Shown: positions 47,879 to 60,383 of the stretch, one piece after another
Numbering within the stretch: position 1 is the stretch's first letter
How the letters are laid out: each line of letters starts with the position of its first letter
Assembly: GCF_028502605.1 (NCBI RefSeq)
Contig: NW_026611593.1
Location: forward strand, 248,001 to 312,000
DNA: 64,000 nucleotides
Reading direction: 5' to 3'
Origin: Trichoderma breve
Lineage: Eukaryota > Ascomycota > Sordariomycetes > Hypocreales > Hypocreaceae
The notes under the pieces: model-generated
Databases searched by the model: none
Told to the model about the DNA's origin: nothing
What the model saw: only the letters and a program-made list of their open reading frames with translations
Made by a program: the position numbers and the translations under genes

Positions 47879-48088
47879 TTGCTATTGACGTATGGCCAAG
47901 GGTTACTGGGTATCTAAATTCGACTTACTATGCTCGTTGGATATATGTAACATATATTACCAGTTGCGAGCATACAAATTGGGTTGGAATTCGAACATCT
48001 CTCTGCATGGTACTCTAATTGACAACTACCACATACTGACCTAATTATTGCTTTTTTATTCCACTATGAAATAGCTAGTTACCTCATT

Positions 48089-50444
48089 CTAAGTGTTAGC
48101 ATAGTCAAAGTCATTATTTAAGAAACTCCATATACTGTTGCTGCTAAAGTTACCATGGAACTGAGGTAAGCAAGGGTTAGAATCGGGGCTAAAGGGAGTT
48201 TGTAGATCCAAGCTGCCGAACAAGTCGTTGTATACGATATCACTTGTTGCATATATAGGTTCAATGGAAGACAAGTCATATAGTGCAACTGGCGGTCCGT
48301 CGTTTGGGAATCTAAGCTGCATTTTCGACCCGGAAGGCGACAACCCTGTATCTGAGCAGCTTGATATGGCGTCGGAATAAGATGCTAAGCCATCGAGCTT
48401 AGCCTGCATGTGCGAGCCTGGAGTATTTGTCGAGGTAGATAGAGCATCGACCGAAGGATAGCACGCCTCCCATTGAAGAGTCTTCTTGAGGCGTGTGGAA
48501 AACGTACGCAGAGTGATAGCCGCTGCTTTGGCGAGAGCACTCTGACCAGACATTGCCTCAAAACGCTCTGTAGACCACTGAAAGTGCTGCATCGCCTGAG
48601 CGGCCTTGTCCAAATGATCTGTTGGGAAGAAGGTGTATATCGAAGCAATTAGCACAATGGCATCAAAGGTGCCGAAAAACAAGAAGAAGCTGCGGCTTAG
48701 GGTCAGCAGACGCGGGTCAAATCTTTCCTGAGGTACACTAACGTTTTATACTGGTTCTCCTCTATGGATTCAAAATGCTCTCTTTGCGCTTGGAGCATGT
48801 CGAGACAAGCCTCTAGGGCGCGTGATCGGCTTTCAGGGCGTGTGAAAATGTATGGACGGTGTAAGGCCATCATGTCAAAGGATAGGAGCTGTGGTACGGT
48901 GGCCCTTGCGCCTGATAACCAGTAGCACTCGGGAATTGAATCAAAACCCTTGTCAGGATTGTGGCGACGGAAATAGGGAGGGATGCTTTGGTCAAGCTGC
49001 CGTAGTTCTTGGTCAAGGCGGTCAACGTGTGAGTAATCTTCGGGATAGGATCCTTCCTTTTCTAAGGCTTGAATCTGGCGAAGATTCTTCATAATCCGGT
49101 ACGCCCAGATGGCCCGCGTGAGAGGTGTTGGAACATCATCCGCGCCTCTGGGCATGACCGGAGTCACCGGCCGGTTTGCGGTGATAGGTACATCAACTGG
49201 AAGTATCGGCTCCGTATTGTCGTCAATAGCCGCAGGCCGTCCAAGAACCATAGCCGTGTGAATATCCCAGCCAGATAGAAGCATCCAGAGTCTCCGACGA
49301 TCCTGAATATTCCATTGATTCTCAATCACTATCGCAATATCATCTGTGTGAGGCTTTGGATCTCGGCTGGCTCGATGCAACCCGATCTCCTGCGCATCTT
49401 TGACGGCCTCTCCAAGAGCGTGCCACTATATCTGTGTAAGCTAATTTGAAACCTGGCACATCGTTTTCCTGCCAGAAATTACTCACCGATTCTGTTACTT
49501 GCCCAAAGTACTTCAGAAAAGCAACACGGAGAAAGTCCGCAAATACTGTTGTTAAAGAGATCTGAAGTTTCCCAAGGAGGTTCAACAAGGCCATGCCAGT
49601 CTCGCTGTATTTTACAGCCATGGTTTCGAATGACATGCCGCTAACATTCTTGAGATCATTCAGCTCCAGCGCCCTATCTGGTGTCATTAATAGCAAAGAA
49701 GTGGCAGCGACTTCTAATAATAGAGCTGGAAAAGCCTTCATGTCCGCGGGAAGAACTTCAAACTTTTTTGCGGCGAATGGCTGCAAGTCAAGCTGGTACC
49801 AATTATGAAGCTGTTGCCTAAATGAACTTTCGTCCAAGATGTAGTATTGCCAATTAATCTTTTGAAAGTAGAAATCAGTTAGTTTCGTGATACATTCGCG
49901 TGTTGGTAGCTGCTTGACCAGGGATTTATAACGCTCCCAGAGATTTCCATGGCCGCTTGCAGTGGGACATATCTCGAGCTCGCCCACCACCTCATCATCA
50001 CCGACATCGATTCTATCCAGATAATCTGCTGTTGAAGTACCAGTTCGGGCGTACCCGAGCTTGTCAATTTGGTGTCCCTTGCTGCTGTCCGAATCCAACG
50101 ATATGGTGCCCGTAACTGACATCGGGCTATGGATGGACATGGTGGCTGCGCTGCTGTAAGGAGACGCAGTTTCTCGGTTCCGTGGCATAGCGCCGTCTGC
50201 ATAGCGACAGCCTTGAGGCTTGTCGCGCAGTTTGCAATCGCAGCATGGGAGTTTGCCATCGCACTGCAAGATAGATCCAACCGTAAGCCAAGCTGCAATT
50301 GCTTGTGGAGGATCTTGAGAATCTCACCTTTCTTTTTCTCCTGCGACACTCGGTGCATGACAAGGGCGGGCGCTTCTTTCGTTTTGTCACCCTCGAGGGG
50401 CGACCGGAGCGATCGCTCTCACCCGTATCAACTATGTGTTCCAT
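48089..50444 (-). CDS. Zn2Cys6 transcription factor
   Basis: Four exons: 50444-50328, 50263-49487, 49425-48743 and 48689-48089; introns of 64, 61 and 53 nt; 725 residues. The first exon ends SCTECRRRKRK and the second starts CDGKLPCCDCKLRDKPQGCR, so the intron splits the zinc cluster; together they form C-x2-C-x6-C-x5-C-x2-C-x8-C with an Arg/Lys run before it. The middle homology region includes EAVKDAQEIGLHRASRD and DRRRLWMLLSGWDIHTAMVL followed by GRP. A Ser/Pro-rich C-terminal tail (from about 610) could be an activation domain. Met 50444 is the first ATG in frame. It is convergent with the carboxylesterase gene (210-bp gap). Targets unknown. Confidence 0.87.
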
Positions 50445-51302
50445 AACCCTTGAGCGCAAAAGTTATTATGGCATGGATGAACAACAACCTGAACCCCGCC
50501 ATATGACGAAGTGTCTTTAGTCTTCAGTCTTAAGCAGATAGGGCTGGACAGACGCTACATACACTGGGCTGAGTTATTGGATGCTTTGATGGGACTGTTC
50601 CGAGCCTGCCACTAGAGCCATTTCTTAACCTTCTTTTTCCTGGGCAGTTAATTCCCTATCATTGGCAAATCGGGTTGGTCCTAATGCAGACATATGACGT
50701 ATGACAGGATCGCGGTTTGTCCGAGAAATATTCCAATCCTGATCTGGTTAATTACTGGCTACGGCTATCTACTGCGTCTGCTCCTCGTATTAGTTGAATG
50801 TGCCCAGACAAAACAGCATAATTAAGACTGATATGGGCCTGAATGTTGCAGTCTCCATTATTGTTGGGATTGCAGAGACTTCAGTGATAAAACCTAGGCT
50901 CTCTTTCTCTAAGCCATCAATGATCCAGTTCTTCATCTCGCAGCTGTCACTGTGGTAGATACATGGGGAGGTCGTTGCTCAAGCTCCAATTAGGGTGAAC
51001 TGATATGGCGTCACAAGTTTTGGAGGAAAGCGTTGCTGTAACTCCCCAAGATCTGTATCCATTTTGAACAAAATGCGAATTCCGGTGTTTCGTCAACTAT
51101 CCCAGATTACGGGTTTAGCGCGAACTCTTACTTACGGGAGTCCCGATACAGCATTAAGATCCGAGTACTTGCATGTGCTGTTCCCGCAGTGGCGTGGTCG
51201 GTAAACCTTCTACTGTGTTTTCAAGCCGAATGGATCTTTAATTTGCCCCTTCGTTAAACATCGTCATGTCTCGGCATATTTAATCGTCGCGTATTAGCAT
51301 AC

Positions 51303-51542
51303 ATGTGTCTCTGGTCATCAATCATCCAGGCAAATGACAACATCATTTTTGGAGATGATGGAAGTCTTTTTCCAGGACGGCGAAACCCACACCCCGGCAA
51401 GGTCGAGTTTCTTCGCATGAGCGGTAGAGCAGCGATCTTTGCCGGAACATTTGGCATCCTTGGTGCAGTAGTGATTACGGCAGGGATCTTGTTAGTGTAC
51501 TTGTGTAGCGAGCGCTTCGTTACAAAGGTGCCAGAGATATGA
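51303..51542 (+). CDS. Possible small membrane protein, hypothetical
   Basis: An open frame of 79 codons from ATG to TGA. It has a basic region and then one clear hydrophobic segment (about residues 44-68, AAIFAGTFGILGAVVITAGI...), so it would be a single-pass membrane protein. I recognise no family. It lies alone in a gene-poor interval, without visible introns or TATA. It may be a real small gene, the remnant of a larger one, or chance. Confidence 0.25.
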   Translation: MCLWSSIIQANDNIIFGDDGSLFPGRRNPHPGKVEFLRMSGRAAIFAGTFGILGAVVITAGILLVYLCSERFVTKVPEI

Positions 51543-52581
51543 CCCTTAGCGATAAATATGTGCCCGGGCGTAATATTGGACGTTAGACCAGCAGAGCAAA
51601 GCCCATGATATCTCCTGGCCGAGGGTAGAAGGCTTCATGACCGGCTTGGACAATAATTGGACTTGTTCCACCGAGACGCTCGATACCGTCATCGTTGTAG
51701 GAGGATTGTAGAACTGTTGCCCTGGAATAGGACTTGGCGAGCGAACTTGTAGGCTTTCTCCCATTTATTGGGCCGCTCAATATGAGTCATTGTGACAGCG
51801 ACCGCTGGAGTGTTAAAATCTGTACGCGGAGGCGTGACAAGCTACTTGCTTCGATGAGAATATAGAAAGTTTCTTGGCAACGTGCAGCCAGATGCCGGAA
51901 TCCTTCCATAAGTTTCATGAAGGATGAGTTCTTTGCTTGGGTTGTTGATCGAGATTCATTACTCTGCCAAGGTCATATCACTGAAAAATGTTGAGGCACT
52001 TATTGGACACAGTCGGAAAGTCTAACATGCAGATGTTATGGTGGTACGATATTATTTTATACTTGATCCAACATTCCGGATACCACCATCTCATCTAAAT
52101 CTTCCTCTTGTTCACTTGCCGTCTTATGTGTCCTAACCAATAGCCTGCGGGTCGTGCGGTTCGACGCGATTCTTTGTGAGTCCAAAAAGAAACCTGCCGA
52201 GAGAGAGTTCGGTGATAACCAACACGACGTAGAAAAATTCCTGCAAGCCACAACAATCGCACTGAAGCTTCTCTAGCTGCTTGACTACGTCCGCGGAATG
52301 AAGATGCCGAATGATCGGATACGCCTGAAATCGTAGAAAATGTGTCGGTGTTAAACCCGTCACGTGATCGGAATTGCCTATTACGGATGGCTGGCGACCG
52401 ACATCCAGCCGCTACTGGACAATTGCTCAAGGGCAAAAGGCCTGCTGGTACAATTAAATGACAAAGCTCACTTTAACAAATATAGAGCCGTTCCTGCAGG
52501 ATAGAGTCATTGCGAAACATACATGTATATATATATGTGCATATATAATAACTTGGTCCCCAAGATGGTGGTACAGATAGC

Positions 52582-52588
52582 TATAAAG
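52582..52588 (+). promoter_or_regulatory. TATA box of the MFS transporter gene
   Basis: TATAAAG lies 98 bases upstream of the ATG and just before a strongly CT-rich leader, the typical fungal start-site layout. Confidence 0.5.
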
Positions 52589-52685
52589 TTTATTCACTTC
52601 TTATACTCTCTACCTCCCTAACCTCCCTACCTTTACATCTCGAACAATCCTCTCTACCTCCCTACATTTATATCTCAAACAAGCC

Positions 52686-54470
52686 ATGGCTGATCCGAAT
52701 GATTTCACGAACCAGTTATCTCTCCATTCAACGATATCTAATGCTAGTCCAACACTTGAAGATGGTATACGTCCATCACAGTCAGCATTGTCTCAAGGCG
52801 AATACCTTGAAGATGGTTTCCTCGATGGCCATCGACCGAGTATATATGAGATTACGACTTCAAGAACAAGATGTCGAAGCAGAGGCCATGACGAGTTGAG
52901 CACGACGAGGAGTCTTACTCCCGCACCATCGAGAATAGAAACAGTCATCTCGCGCATTCGATCACGACCGGTCGCCGAATTTTCCCATCCATTGGGCAAC
53001 CTGCCTACAGAGGAGAAATGCCTTGTTGACTTCGACGGGGTTGAGGATCCCTACCGACCGCTAAACTGGCCTACACATAAAAAGATCCTTACTACAGTCT
53101 TGTATGGCTTGGTCACTATGTCAGCAACATGGGCTTCCTCCTCGTACTCAGTAGGTACAGACCAGGTTGCCAAAGAATTTCACATATCTACACAAGTAGC
53201 CACCCTAGGCACAACATTGTATCTCATTGGCTTTGGAATCGGACCTTTACTCTGGGCTCCGTTAAGCGAGGTATATGGTCGAAGGGTGCCGGTTCTTACA
53301 CCCATGTTCGTTGCCATTTGCTTTACCTTTGCTACAGCTACAGCAAAAGACGTTCAGACGATTATGTTGACTCGGTTTTGGGGAGGCTTTTGTGCTTCAG
53401 CGCCCATGACCAACACTGGTGGTGTTCTCGGCGACTTATTCTCACCAGCTTGGAGGGGTGTTGCACTAGCTGGATATTCAATGGCTATTGTTTGCGGTCC
53501 TGCTCTAGGTAAGACGGTTCTGTTGGTGGCATGTACATCCTGCTAACATCTTATAGGACCTGTCGTTTCCACAGTACTTGCCCAACAGTCTTCTCTAGGC
53601 TGGCGATGGACCGAGTATTTCACGGGCATTCTCCAATCAGCTATTCTCTTGGTAGCCGCCGTGTTCATCGACGAAAGCTATCCACCCCTGCTTCTTGTCT
53701 ATAAAGCTCAGCGATTACGGCACGAGACTGGCAATTGGGCACTTCATGCACAATTCGAAGAGTGGCAGATCGATCTTCGACAACTTGCGCGAAAATTTCT
53801 CATTCGACCCATTCGGATTCTCTCTACGCCAATATGTTTTCTTGTAACATTATATGCCAGCTTCGTGTACGGCATCCTATATATGCAACTTGGCGCAATC
53901 CCTATCATCTTTGGAGAGGTGCGTGGATGGGAACCAATCCCAGCTGCGCTACCATTCCTCTCAATTGTTTTAGGCGCTGCTATAGGCTGCGGTATAAACA
54001 TTTACAACCAATTCCTCTATAACAAGGCTTATTATGCGGCAGGAAACAAAGCTGTTCCCGAGATGCGTCTGCCTCCTATGATGCTGGGTTCTTTTATCTT
54101 CTGCGCAAGTCAGTTCCTCACGGGCTGGACAGCTAAGCCTGGTACGACCTGGGTTGCTCCATGTATTGGTTTGGCGATGCTGGGTACGGGATTTTTCACC
54201 ATCTTCCAAGCGGCACTCAACTATCTCGTCGATACATTTCAGGCATATGCAGCTTCAGCAATTGGAGCAAATACGTTTCTGCGGTCGTGTGTTGCTGGGG
54301 CCTTGCCACTTGCCGTAGGGCCCCTCTATCATAACATAGGAGTTGGTCCAGGGTCAAGTATCACTGGAGGATTTGCCACAATTTTAATCCCGGTCCCTTT
54401 TGTTTTCTATCTATATGGGAAAAGACTAAGAGCAACCTCAAAATGGTCTGATGGATCGATAATTAATTAG
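52686..54470 (+). CDS. MFS transporter, DHA1 drug/polyamine family
   Basis: Two exons, 52686-53508 and 53557-54470 (48-nt intron), encode 578 residues. A 130-residue polar N-terminal tail precedes VDFDGVEDPYRPLNWP, the hallmark just before TM1 of fungal DHA1 proteins. Twelve membrane segments follow, with the loop 2-3 motif LSEVYGRRVPVL (G-x-x-x-D/Y-R-x-G-R-R type) and ALGPVVSTVLAQQSSLGWRW around TM5-6. The family exports drugs and toxins or moves polyamines with proton exchange at the plasma membrane. It is convergent with an iron/2-oxoglutarate oxygenase gene (184-bp gap). Confidence 0.93.
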
Positions 54471-54654
54471 CGTTCATTATTTAAACTAGCTCAGTTCAGT
54501 TCAGTTATAGACTATAAACTTATTACTTTAGGCTTATTACTTATTAACTCAAGACGTCACAGTAACTTATTTTAAACTGTGTCAGTTATACTCAAGTTTC
54601 TTATTCAATTTTAGTCTCTAGAAACTACTTATTTATGTAGCATCCAACGCATTT

Positions 54655-55776
54655 TTAAGCGTCAACCTTCTGTGGGGCAAATGTCTCAGTCTTGTAGATA
54701 CCAACACGACCATAAACATCCTTGTACTTCTGAACCACGTAGTCTTCAACGCTAACTGGAGCATATTTCTCCTCTTCGGGCTTAACACGGCAGCTTTCGA
54801 TGCACTTGATAACGAAATCGGGGTTGCCGTTATAGTTGAAGGGGATGCTGTAACGCTCCTCTCCAGAGCGGTTGATGACACGGTGCACATTGGAAATGTA
54901 CTTATCGTTTGTCCACTGTTCAAACAGGTTACCCATGTTGACAACATAGGCTCCCTCAACAGGAGGAATGGCGTACCAATCCTTGGCCTCCTCATCCCAG
55001 CATTCAAGGCCAGGGACATCGCCTTGGAGGAGCAAAGTGATAACACCAAAATCGCGGTGAGCACCAATACCTAGGTAAATATGAGTAGAAGTTCAAGGCA
55101 TGGAAATAGACAAAGTATCATACCTCTTTGAAGAGCATGAGCTGTCGTGGGTTGAGGTGGGTAATGAAGCAACTTGTAGAAGCACATAGGGTCCGTGCAA
55201 AACTCCTTGAAGTAGTCGGCATCGTAGCCCAAGCTCATGGCCATAGCACGCATGACTTCTTCCGTGAGCTTCACAATGCGGTTCAAGTAGTCCATGCAAG
55301 TCTCTCGGAAAGACTCTCCAAGAGACTCGGGCCATACGTTAGGACCATGAGCAAACTTCTCTGCCTTGACCTGAGGGTGGTCCATGGGCAAATCACGAGA
55401 GACATAGTAGCCCTCCTTGAGATCGGGCTTGGTGTTAGCCTCGATCATTTGGCCGTGCATGACTTCGTATCCACGGTTGTATTTGTTCTGTTTCCAGACA
55501 TGTTAATATCTCAATGCCCAATTGTTACAGAAGCAAAGTGCTTACCAATGACTTATCAAGCTTCATCTTTTCTTCTAATGGCAGAGCAAAGAAAGTCTTT
55601 GATGCTTTAAAGATATCCTTTTGAAGCTGGGCAGGAATGTCGTGGCCGACAATCTGGAAAAAGCCTTGGGTAAGGCAAGCATCTCGAATCTGGTCAGCAA
55701 CATGCTGCATCCGTTGCTTGTCACCAGACAGAAAGTCCGAGAAGTCAATGACGGGAGCGCTCTTAGTAGAAGGCAT
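54655..55776 (-). CDS. 2-oxoglutarate/Fe(II)-dependent oxygenase (isopenicillin-N-synthase-like)
   Basis: Three exons: 55776-55546, 55487-55124 and 55070-54655; introns of 58 and 53 nt; 336 residues. The N-terminal DIOX_N domain has PVIDFSDFLSG and GFFQIVGHDI. The iron ligands are His203 and Asp205 in AHRDFG, and His261 in SNVHRVIN; Arg271 and Ser273 in ERYSIPF bind the 2-oxoglutarate carboxylate. The second intron falls five residues before the HxD. Family members hydroxylate, desaturate or cyclise small molecules in the cytosol; substrate unknown. Together with the flanking MFS and amino-acid-oxidase-like genes it may form a small metabolic module. Confidence 0.93.
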
Positions 55777-55886
55777 TTTGATCTGCTTAAAGCCAAAAGA
55801 AGACTGTGTATGTTTTTTATTGCCAATGGGGCTTATTGAGGAGTCTGATGAGAAAGAATGGCAGATGGAGAGGTGAAATGCCGAGA

Positions 55887-55893
55887 CTTTATA
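55887..55893 (-). promoter_or_regulatory. TATA box of the 2OG/Fe(II) oxygenase gene
   Basis: On minus, TATAAAG lies about 111 bases upstream of the ATG at 55776. Same heptamer as in front of the neighbouring MFS gene. Confidence 0.5.
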
Positions 55894-56396
55894 CTTTTTG
55901 CAATACAGCCAATATCCGTATCGGCATATAACTTTGTCAATCAGTTTATGTTGCTGCCTAGCGAAACGTTTCTTTTGACAAGGTTCTCTTTTCTTGTTGA
56001 TGTAACAAAATTACGTTTTTCTAAACTCGTTGTCAGATCAAAGAACCTGGAGACACAAGCATAGCATGGGGGGAAGACAAGGACTTCAAGCACGTACGAG
56101 TAATTGCATATCACGCTACTAATATCAGTATGAGGTTGACATGGAATACTAAAGTGTATTTGGTGTAGATTGAGAGTTAAGTTTTGGATGTAAGTCTTTT
56201 TAGGAAATATATGATGTACTTATATGAAGCATGTTTATATGAGATGTATACAAATATACATATTTTCATCGAGTGTTACAGCAGGATTTAACAAGTATCT
56301 ACTTCATATCGGTAATTACTTTTAACACTGTCTTTATTGTTATAATATATTTAACCAAGTAAGATTCTCACACCGCTAGTCATGCCATGCAGGACA

Positions 56397-56447
56397 CATT
56401 GCATTGCAGATATCATTGCATTGCAGAAGTCAATGCGTTGCAGAAGC
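56397..56447. repeat. Three imperfect 17-bp tandem repeats
   Basis: Units CATTGCATTGCAGATAT, CATTGCATTGCAGAAGT and CAATGCGTTGCAGAAGC follow directly (56397-56413, 56414-56430, 56431-56447). The core TTGCAGA(A/T) is constant. Confidence 0.85.
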
Positions 56448-57285
56448 CATCTTGGAGGATTGTTATAATTTAATGACGACATGACTCTCAGCAGTCATTG
56501 GTCTTGTATCATACAGGGTATAAACGAAACGCAACCCTGACATAGCGTTATGTTACATAAATGTAACTTCGCGGAGTATTCTTTACTAAGCTGATACAAC
56601 ATTGATTGTATCGGGAAATTGTCAAAGGCTTAATTAACCTGCAATCTGGATTTGCCACAACTGGCAATTATTGGAACATCCATGACGAACACAGGCAGCA
56701 AAAGGTCTCCTTAATAGAAATTGGTATATGGGAAGAACATAGAGCAATTATTGTTAGAAACAATTATTAAAAACCTGCTATCATCTTGAGTTATTCTGCG
56801 AATAAATATTAAACAAAGATTGAGTTCAACTAAACTTGGTGATCTTGGCAATCATGGTGATGGAACATTACAAGGCTGCATATGCCAGATAAGAGTTACC
56901 AGATGATGTATAAATCGTATTGGTAAAAGATTGTAATCATTGAATATATTCCTAGAGATTACCGTGAAAACTGCCGTTTGGGGGATATACCGCGGAGATC
57001 AGCCTAATAGGTAGGTAAGCAATGCGAATAAAGGTACGGAGTACTTTAAAAAGTCCTTATCAAAAGGCCTGTCAGCACCCCTGGATTGTAGCCTGGAGGA
57101 GCTGCAATGTTGAACATCATGCCATGCGAGTTGCAGAAATCCGCCGGTCGACACGATCAAATGGTAAGTGATGGGCGGCGGTGATTTTTACAGCCCCCTT
57201 GCTGATGGAGCCAAACAAGGATGCGATTCCTTCGTAATTGCTTGTCAAGCACTAGCCGCTCTGTCACATTTTATTTCCACGATGG

Positions 57286-57356
57286 AAATAAAATAAAATA
57301 AGATAAAATAAAATAAAATAAAATAAACAAATAGATAAAATACAATAAATAGGTAA
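57286..57356. repeat. (AAAAT)n microsatellite
   Basis: AAATA/AAAAT pentamers run almost perfectly from 57286 to about 57326, then continue degenerately to 57356, roughly 150 bases before the ATG of the amino-acid-oxidase-like gene. Confidence 0.9.
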
Positions 57357-57505
57357 AAACAACGACGCTATATCTATGAGTATGTAAAGGCTGTCGTCTT
57401 TCTTGAATCATCTTTATATTACACTTGTTGTGTTGAATATTTGTCTTTGTTACCAAGAAAACCGGTGATTTACCACATCTTCTATTCATACCTACTCTAG
57501 CAACC

Positions 57506-59244
57506 ATGCATGTTGGCATAATTGGTGCAGGCATTTCAGGCCTTTATACAGCTTTGCTGTTACGCCGAGAAGGTCACAAAGTGACAATCTTCGAGGCAGC
57601 TGATCGTGTTGGCGGTCGCATCTACACTCATCGATTTACACCGCAAGCCAAATCCGAGGATATTTACTTTGAAGCGGGCGCCATGCGCATCCCCCGCTCC
57701 TCTTTGCATTCAAAGGTGTTTGACTTTGTTCGTTATCTCAACACACATGGTTTCGCTGGAGATAAGATTGAACTTATTCCATATATTCTCGATCATGAGA
57801 ACAACAGATCTTTCTTCCAGAACCAGAAGGGTGCGTTACAAGACAGCAAATGGGCTGCTGAGGCTGGTCTTCCTGAAGCCTATTGCAACAAGACCCCTCA
57901 ACAACTTCTTGGAAGTGTTGTCCTACCCTGGCTATCTATACTTCGCAAAGACTTTGATGCTGGATTTGAGAAATTGCTCAGATACGATGAATACTCGTTC
58001 CGAGCCTATCTTCGCCTGGTTGTCGGATGGCCTCACGAGGTCATAGAGTTTGTTGAGCTTTTCTGCTCTCAAACTAATCAATATGATCTAAGCTTTACAG
58101 AGATCATAATGCAGAACTTGGACTTTGATACCAAAGATGTAAGCTAGTTTATTCCTTCAGGCTTTATAACTTCGGACTTTTAGACTAACTATCATTCAGT
58201 GGGCAACTGTGCGAGACGGCATGTCTCGCATCACTCAATGTGCTGCTTCATTGGTTGGCTCAAAGAATATTCGCCTAAACTCGCGAGTAGACCGTATTAT
58301 CAACCTAGATAATGGAAAGGTTCAGCTGTCGGCACAGGGCCTTCATCAGACTTACACTGCTACTTTTGACAAAGTAGTTGTTGCCACACCGCCATCTGCT
58401 CTTCACAGTATTGTGGACCGCCCTAGATGGTCTTTCATGAAAGAACAGTCCATTCGAGGGGCGCACTATGAGCCTCTGTACAAAATTGGCCTGCACTTTC
58501 GAACTCGCTTCTGGGAGCGTTCCAGTGCTAACCCGTGTTTTGGTGGCCAGAGCACTACTGATTTGCGCTTCCGCTGGATTGTTTATCCATCCAACGATCT
58601 TGGCAGCAACGGCTCTGGCGTTTTGTTGCTGTACAGCTGGATGAGCGATGCTGCCAAGTGGACTGGGTTGTCACGCCCAGAAAGGATAAAGATTTGCTTG
58701 CATGATCTTAGTAAATATTTCGCTGATGAGGTTGAAATCGATGTATACGAGCAATTCATCGAGGCTTTTGACATTACATGGTCGGCCGAATCATGCGGTG
58801 GAGATGCCATGTTCCTCCCAGGCCAATTCTCACGCTTCTTTGAAGTAGCGAAGAAGCCAGAGGGTAATATTCACTTCGCTGGAGAACATCTATCAAAGCA
58901 TCACACATGGGTAAGAGATGATTCCATTTCAGTTCCATTTCTTTTTCTCCACCCTCTCTTTTTCTACTTGTCCTATCCATGACCTTCTACTTACATATTA
59001 CGAACAGATTGCAGGGGCTATAGATTCCGCGTTGCATACAACTGCCGAACTTCTAGGCCGTCAGATCAAGCCCGAGAGTGTTGGCTCAGATGTTGACACT
59101 AGCACCCCGCTATTAGCTCTTGGTCGTGAATTCTTAACTCTAGACGACCAACGACGTGCTCAGAAGACAGATATAAGCTCTCGTAGATTTAAGGCTTGTG
59201 TAATTCCGAAACACATGAATGTGCAGTATATGGAGGTCTTTTAA
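57506..59244 (+). CDS. Flavin amine oxidase, L-amino-acid-oxidase type
   Basis: Three exons: 57506-58138, 58200-58910 and 59008-59244; introns of 61 and 97 nt; 526 residues. FAD-binding GIIGAGISGLYTALLLRREG begins at residue 4, followed by FEAADRVGGRIYT and YFEAGAMRIP (the substrate-side Arg region of L-amino acid oxidases). A C-terminal FAD contact HFAGEHLSKHHTW-IAGAIDSAL is completed by the second splice. The lack of a signal peptide or a C-terminal PTS1 suggests a cytosolic enzyme. It would oxidatively deaminate an L-amino acid or amine to keto acid, ammonia and H2O2. The next gene on the same strand is an MFS transporter. Confidence 0.9.
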
Positions 59245-60383
59245 GAAAACCAAATTAGCTTAGAACTAGAGCTTTTTATCAGTTTAGATAAGAGAAATAG
59301 AAATCGAGCTCTGAGCACTCGGCTTGCATAGAGCAAGACTATCACATAATTATTCAATACGTATTAAAGATGAATGGGCCTACGGTATAAAACTCAATAT
59401 TCCAAGCAATGTATATGATTTCATCTGACTGAATAATTTATATACAGGTAGTAATGCAGCAATCGAAGTGACATCGGGCTGGTAACCCTTTTAAGAATAA
59501 GATAAATCGAAGCGCTAAGTTTCTTCGCTATTCCTCTTTGTGACGAGAAAACAAATTTAAGCATTTCAACACTAACGGACTCTGCCCGTCGGCTTGATAC
59601 CATCTCTATTGCATAGACGGCTAGCTTCTTTTGAATCGTTTGGTTAGTTACTACATCCGGGTAATGATAACCCTTGTATACATGTATCTAACAATCACAT
59701 GTTGTAGCAATACGAAGCATCAATGATATGATTTGCACGTTTGCCACCCAGCGAGCACGTCGTTACCAGCATCATTGGCGAGTACATGCGGAGTAAAGAA
59801 GTTGCGAATGAGAGAGGTTTGATAATCCACAGTAAGATGATGCAGAACACGATTCAAAGACGTGTATCGGCGCGATGTTACCTTGACCCCCGTCCCGTGC
59901 TGCTCCTGAGAGCATTAGGCAACCGTCTGCTTACTGTCAATCCCACGTGCATCTTTATACGATCGCGGGCTTCTGATCAGCAACCATACCCTTGTTCAGG
60001 CTCCATATTTGCGGGAGGCAAGCCACCGGGTACCTTTCCTAATTACCCTCCCGCGATTTTATGGAGCAGGCTCTGGATTTGGGTGGAACTTTTGAGTGAT
60101 CAAGGAGCTATTGACACGCCCTAAGGTTGACCAAAATGCGCGGCTGTAACGTCAGTGAGCAGTCATCTTGATCAAATAATATTGCTCAAAATGCTCTTCA
60201 CAAGCTTGAAATCTTGAAGAGATTAAAAATTTTCAAGACTATAGCAAAGTGGCGGCCTCTTCTAGACTTATTTTGTCTTTCTTACCTATTTCTCTTATTG
60301 TGCCAACCGATAACTTCGAGACTGTCGAGACTGTCGAGACGGGAGCTCTGGCCGTGAGCTGACTTTGGCTACTGCATAGTAGT
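59245..60383. other. Intergenic
   Basis: About 1.1 kb between two plus-strand genes. A frame at 59741-60124 (127 codons) lacks motifs, introns and TATA; I do not call it. A short duplicated GAGACTGTC lies near 60318-60337. Confidence 0.55.

Larger units (their letters stand above)
50445..52685. other. Gene-poor 2.2-kb interval, possibly with decayed genes
   Basis: No complete gene can be built. Minus-strand stretches at about 51540-51960 and 52060-52440 read like protein text in several frames (for example LQEFFYVVLVITELSLGRF near 52190-52260) but are cut by stops or frame changes and have no start or plausible intron set. One short plus frame is listed separately. Near the right end (52520-52550) is an AT dinucleotide run, and at 52605-52685 an imperfect duplicated CT-rich leader (CTCTCTACCTCCCTA twice) before the MFS gene. 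Confidence 0.45.
55777..57505. other. AT-rich divergent interval with simple repeats
   Basis: About 1.7 kb between the oxygenase (-) and amino-acid-oxidase-like (+) starts. It contains a 17-bp tandem repeat and a pentanucleotide microsatellite (separate entries). No gene: the open frames at 55621-56064 overlap the oxygenase start region, and 57271-57534 (-) reads across the microsatellite. Confidence 0.55.

Noticed and set aside
59741..60124. 127-codon plus frame between the flavoenzyme and the MFS gene
   Set aside because: No recognised domain, no splice sites, AT/GC pattern of intergenic DNA.
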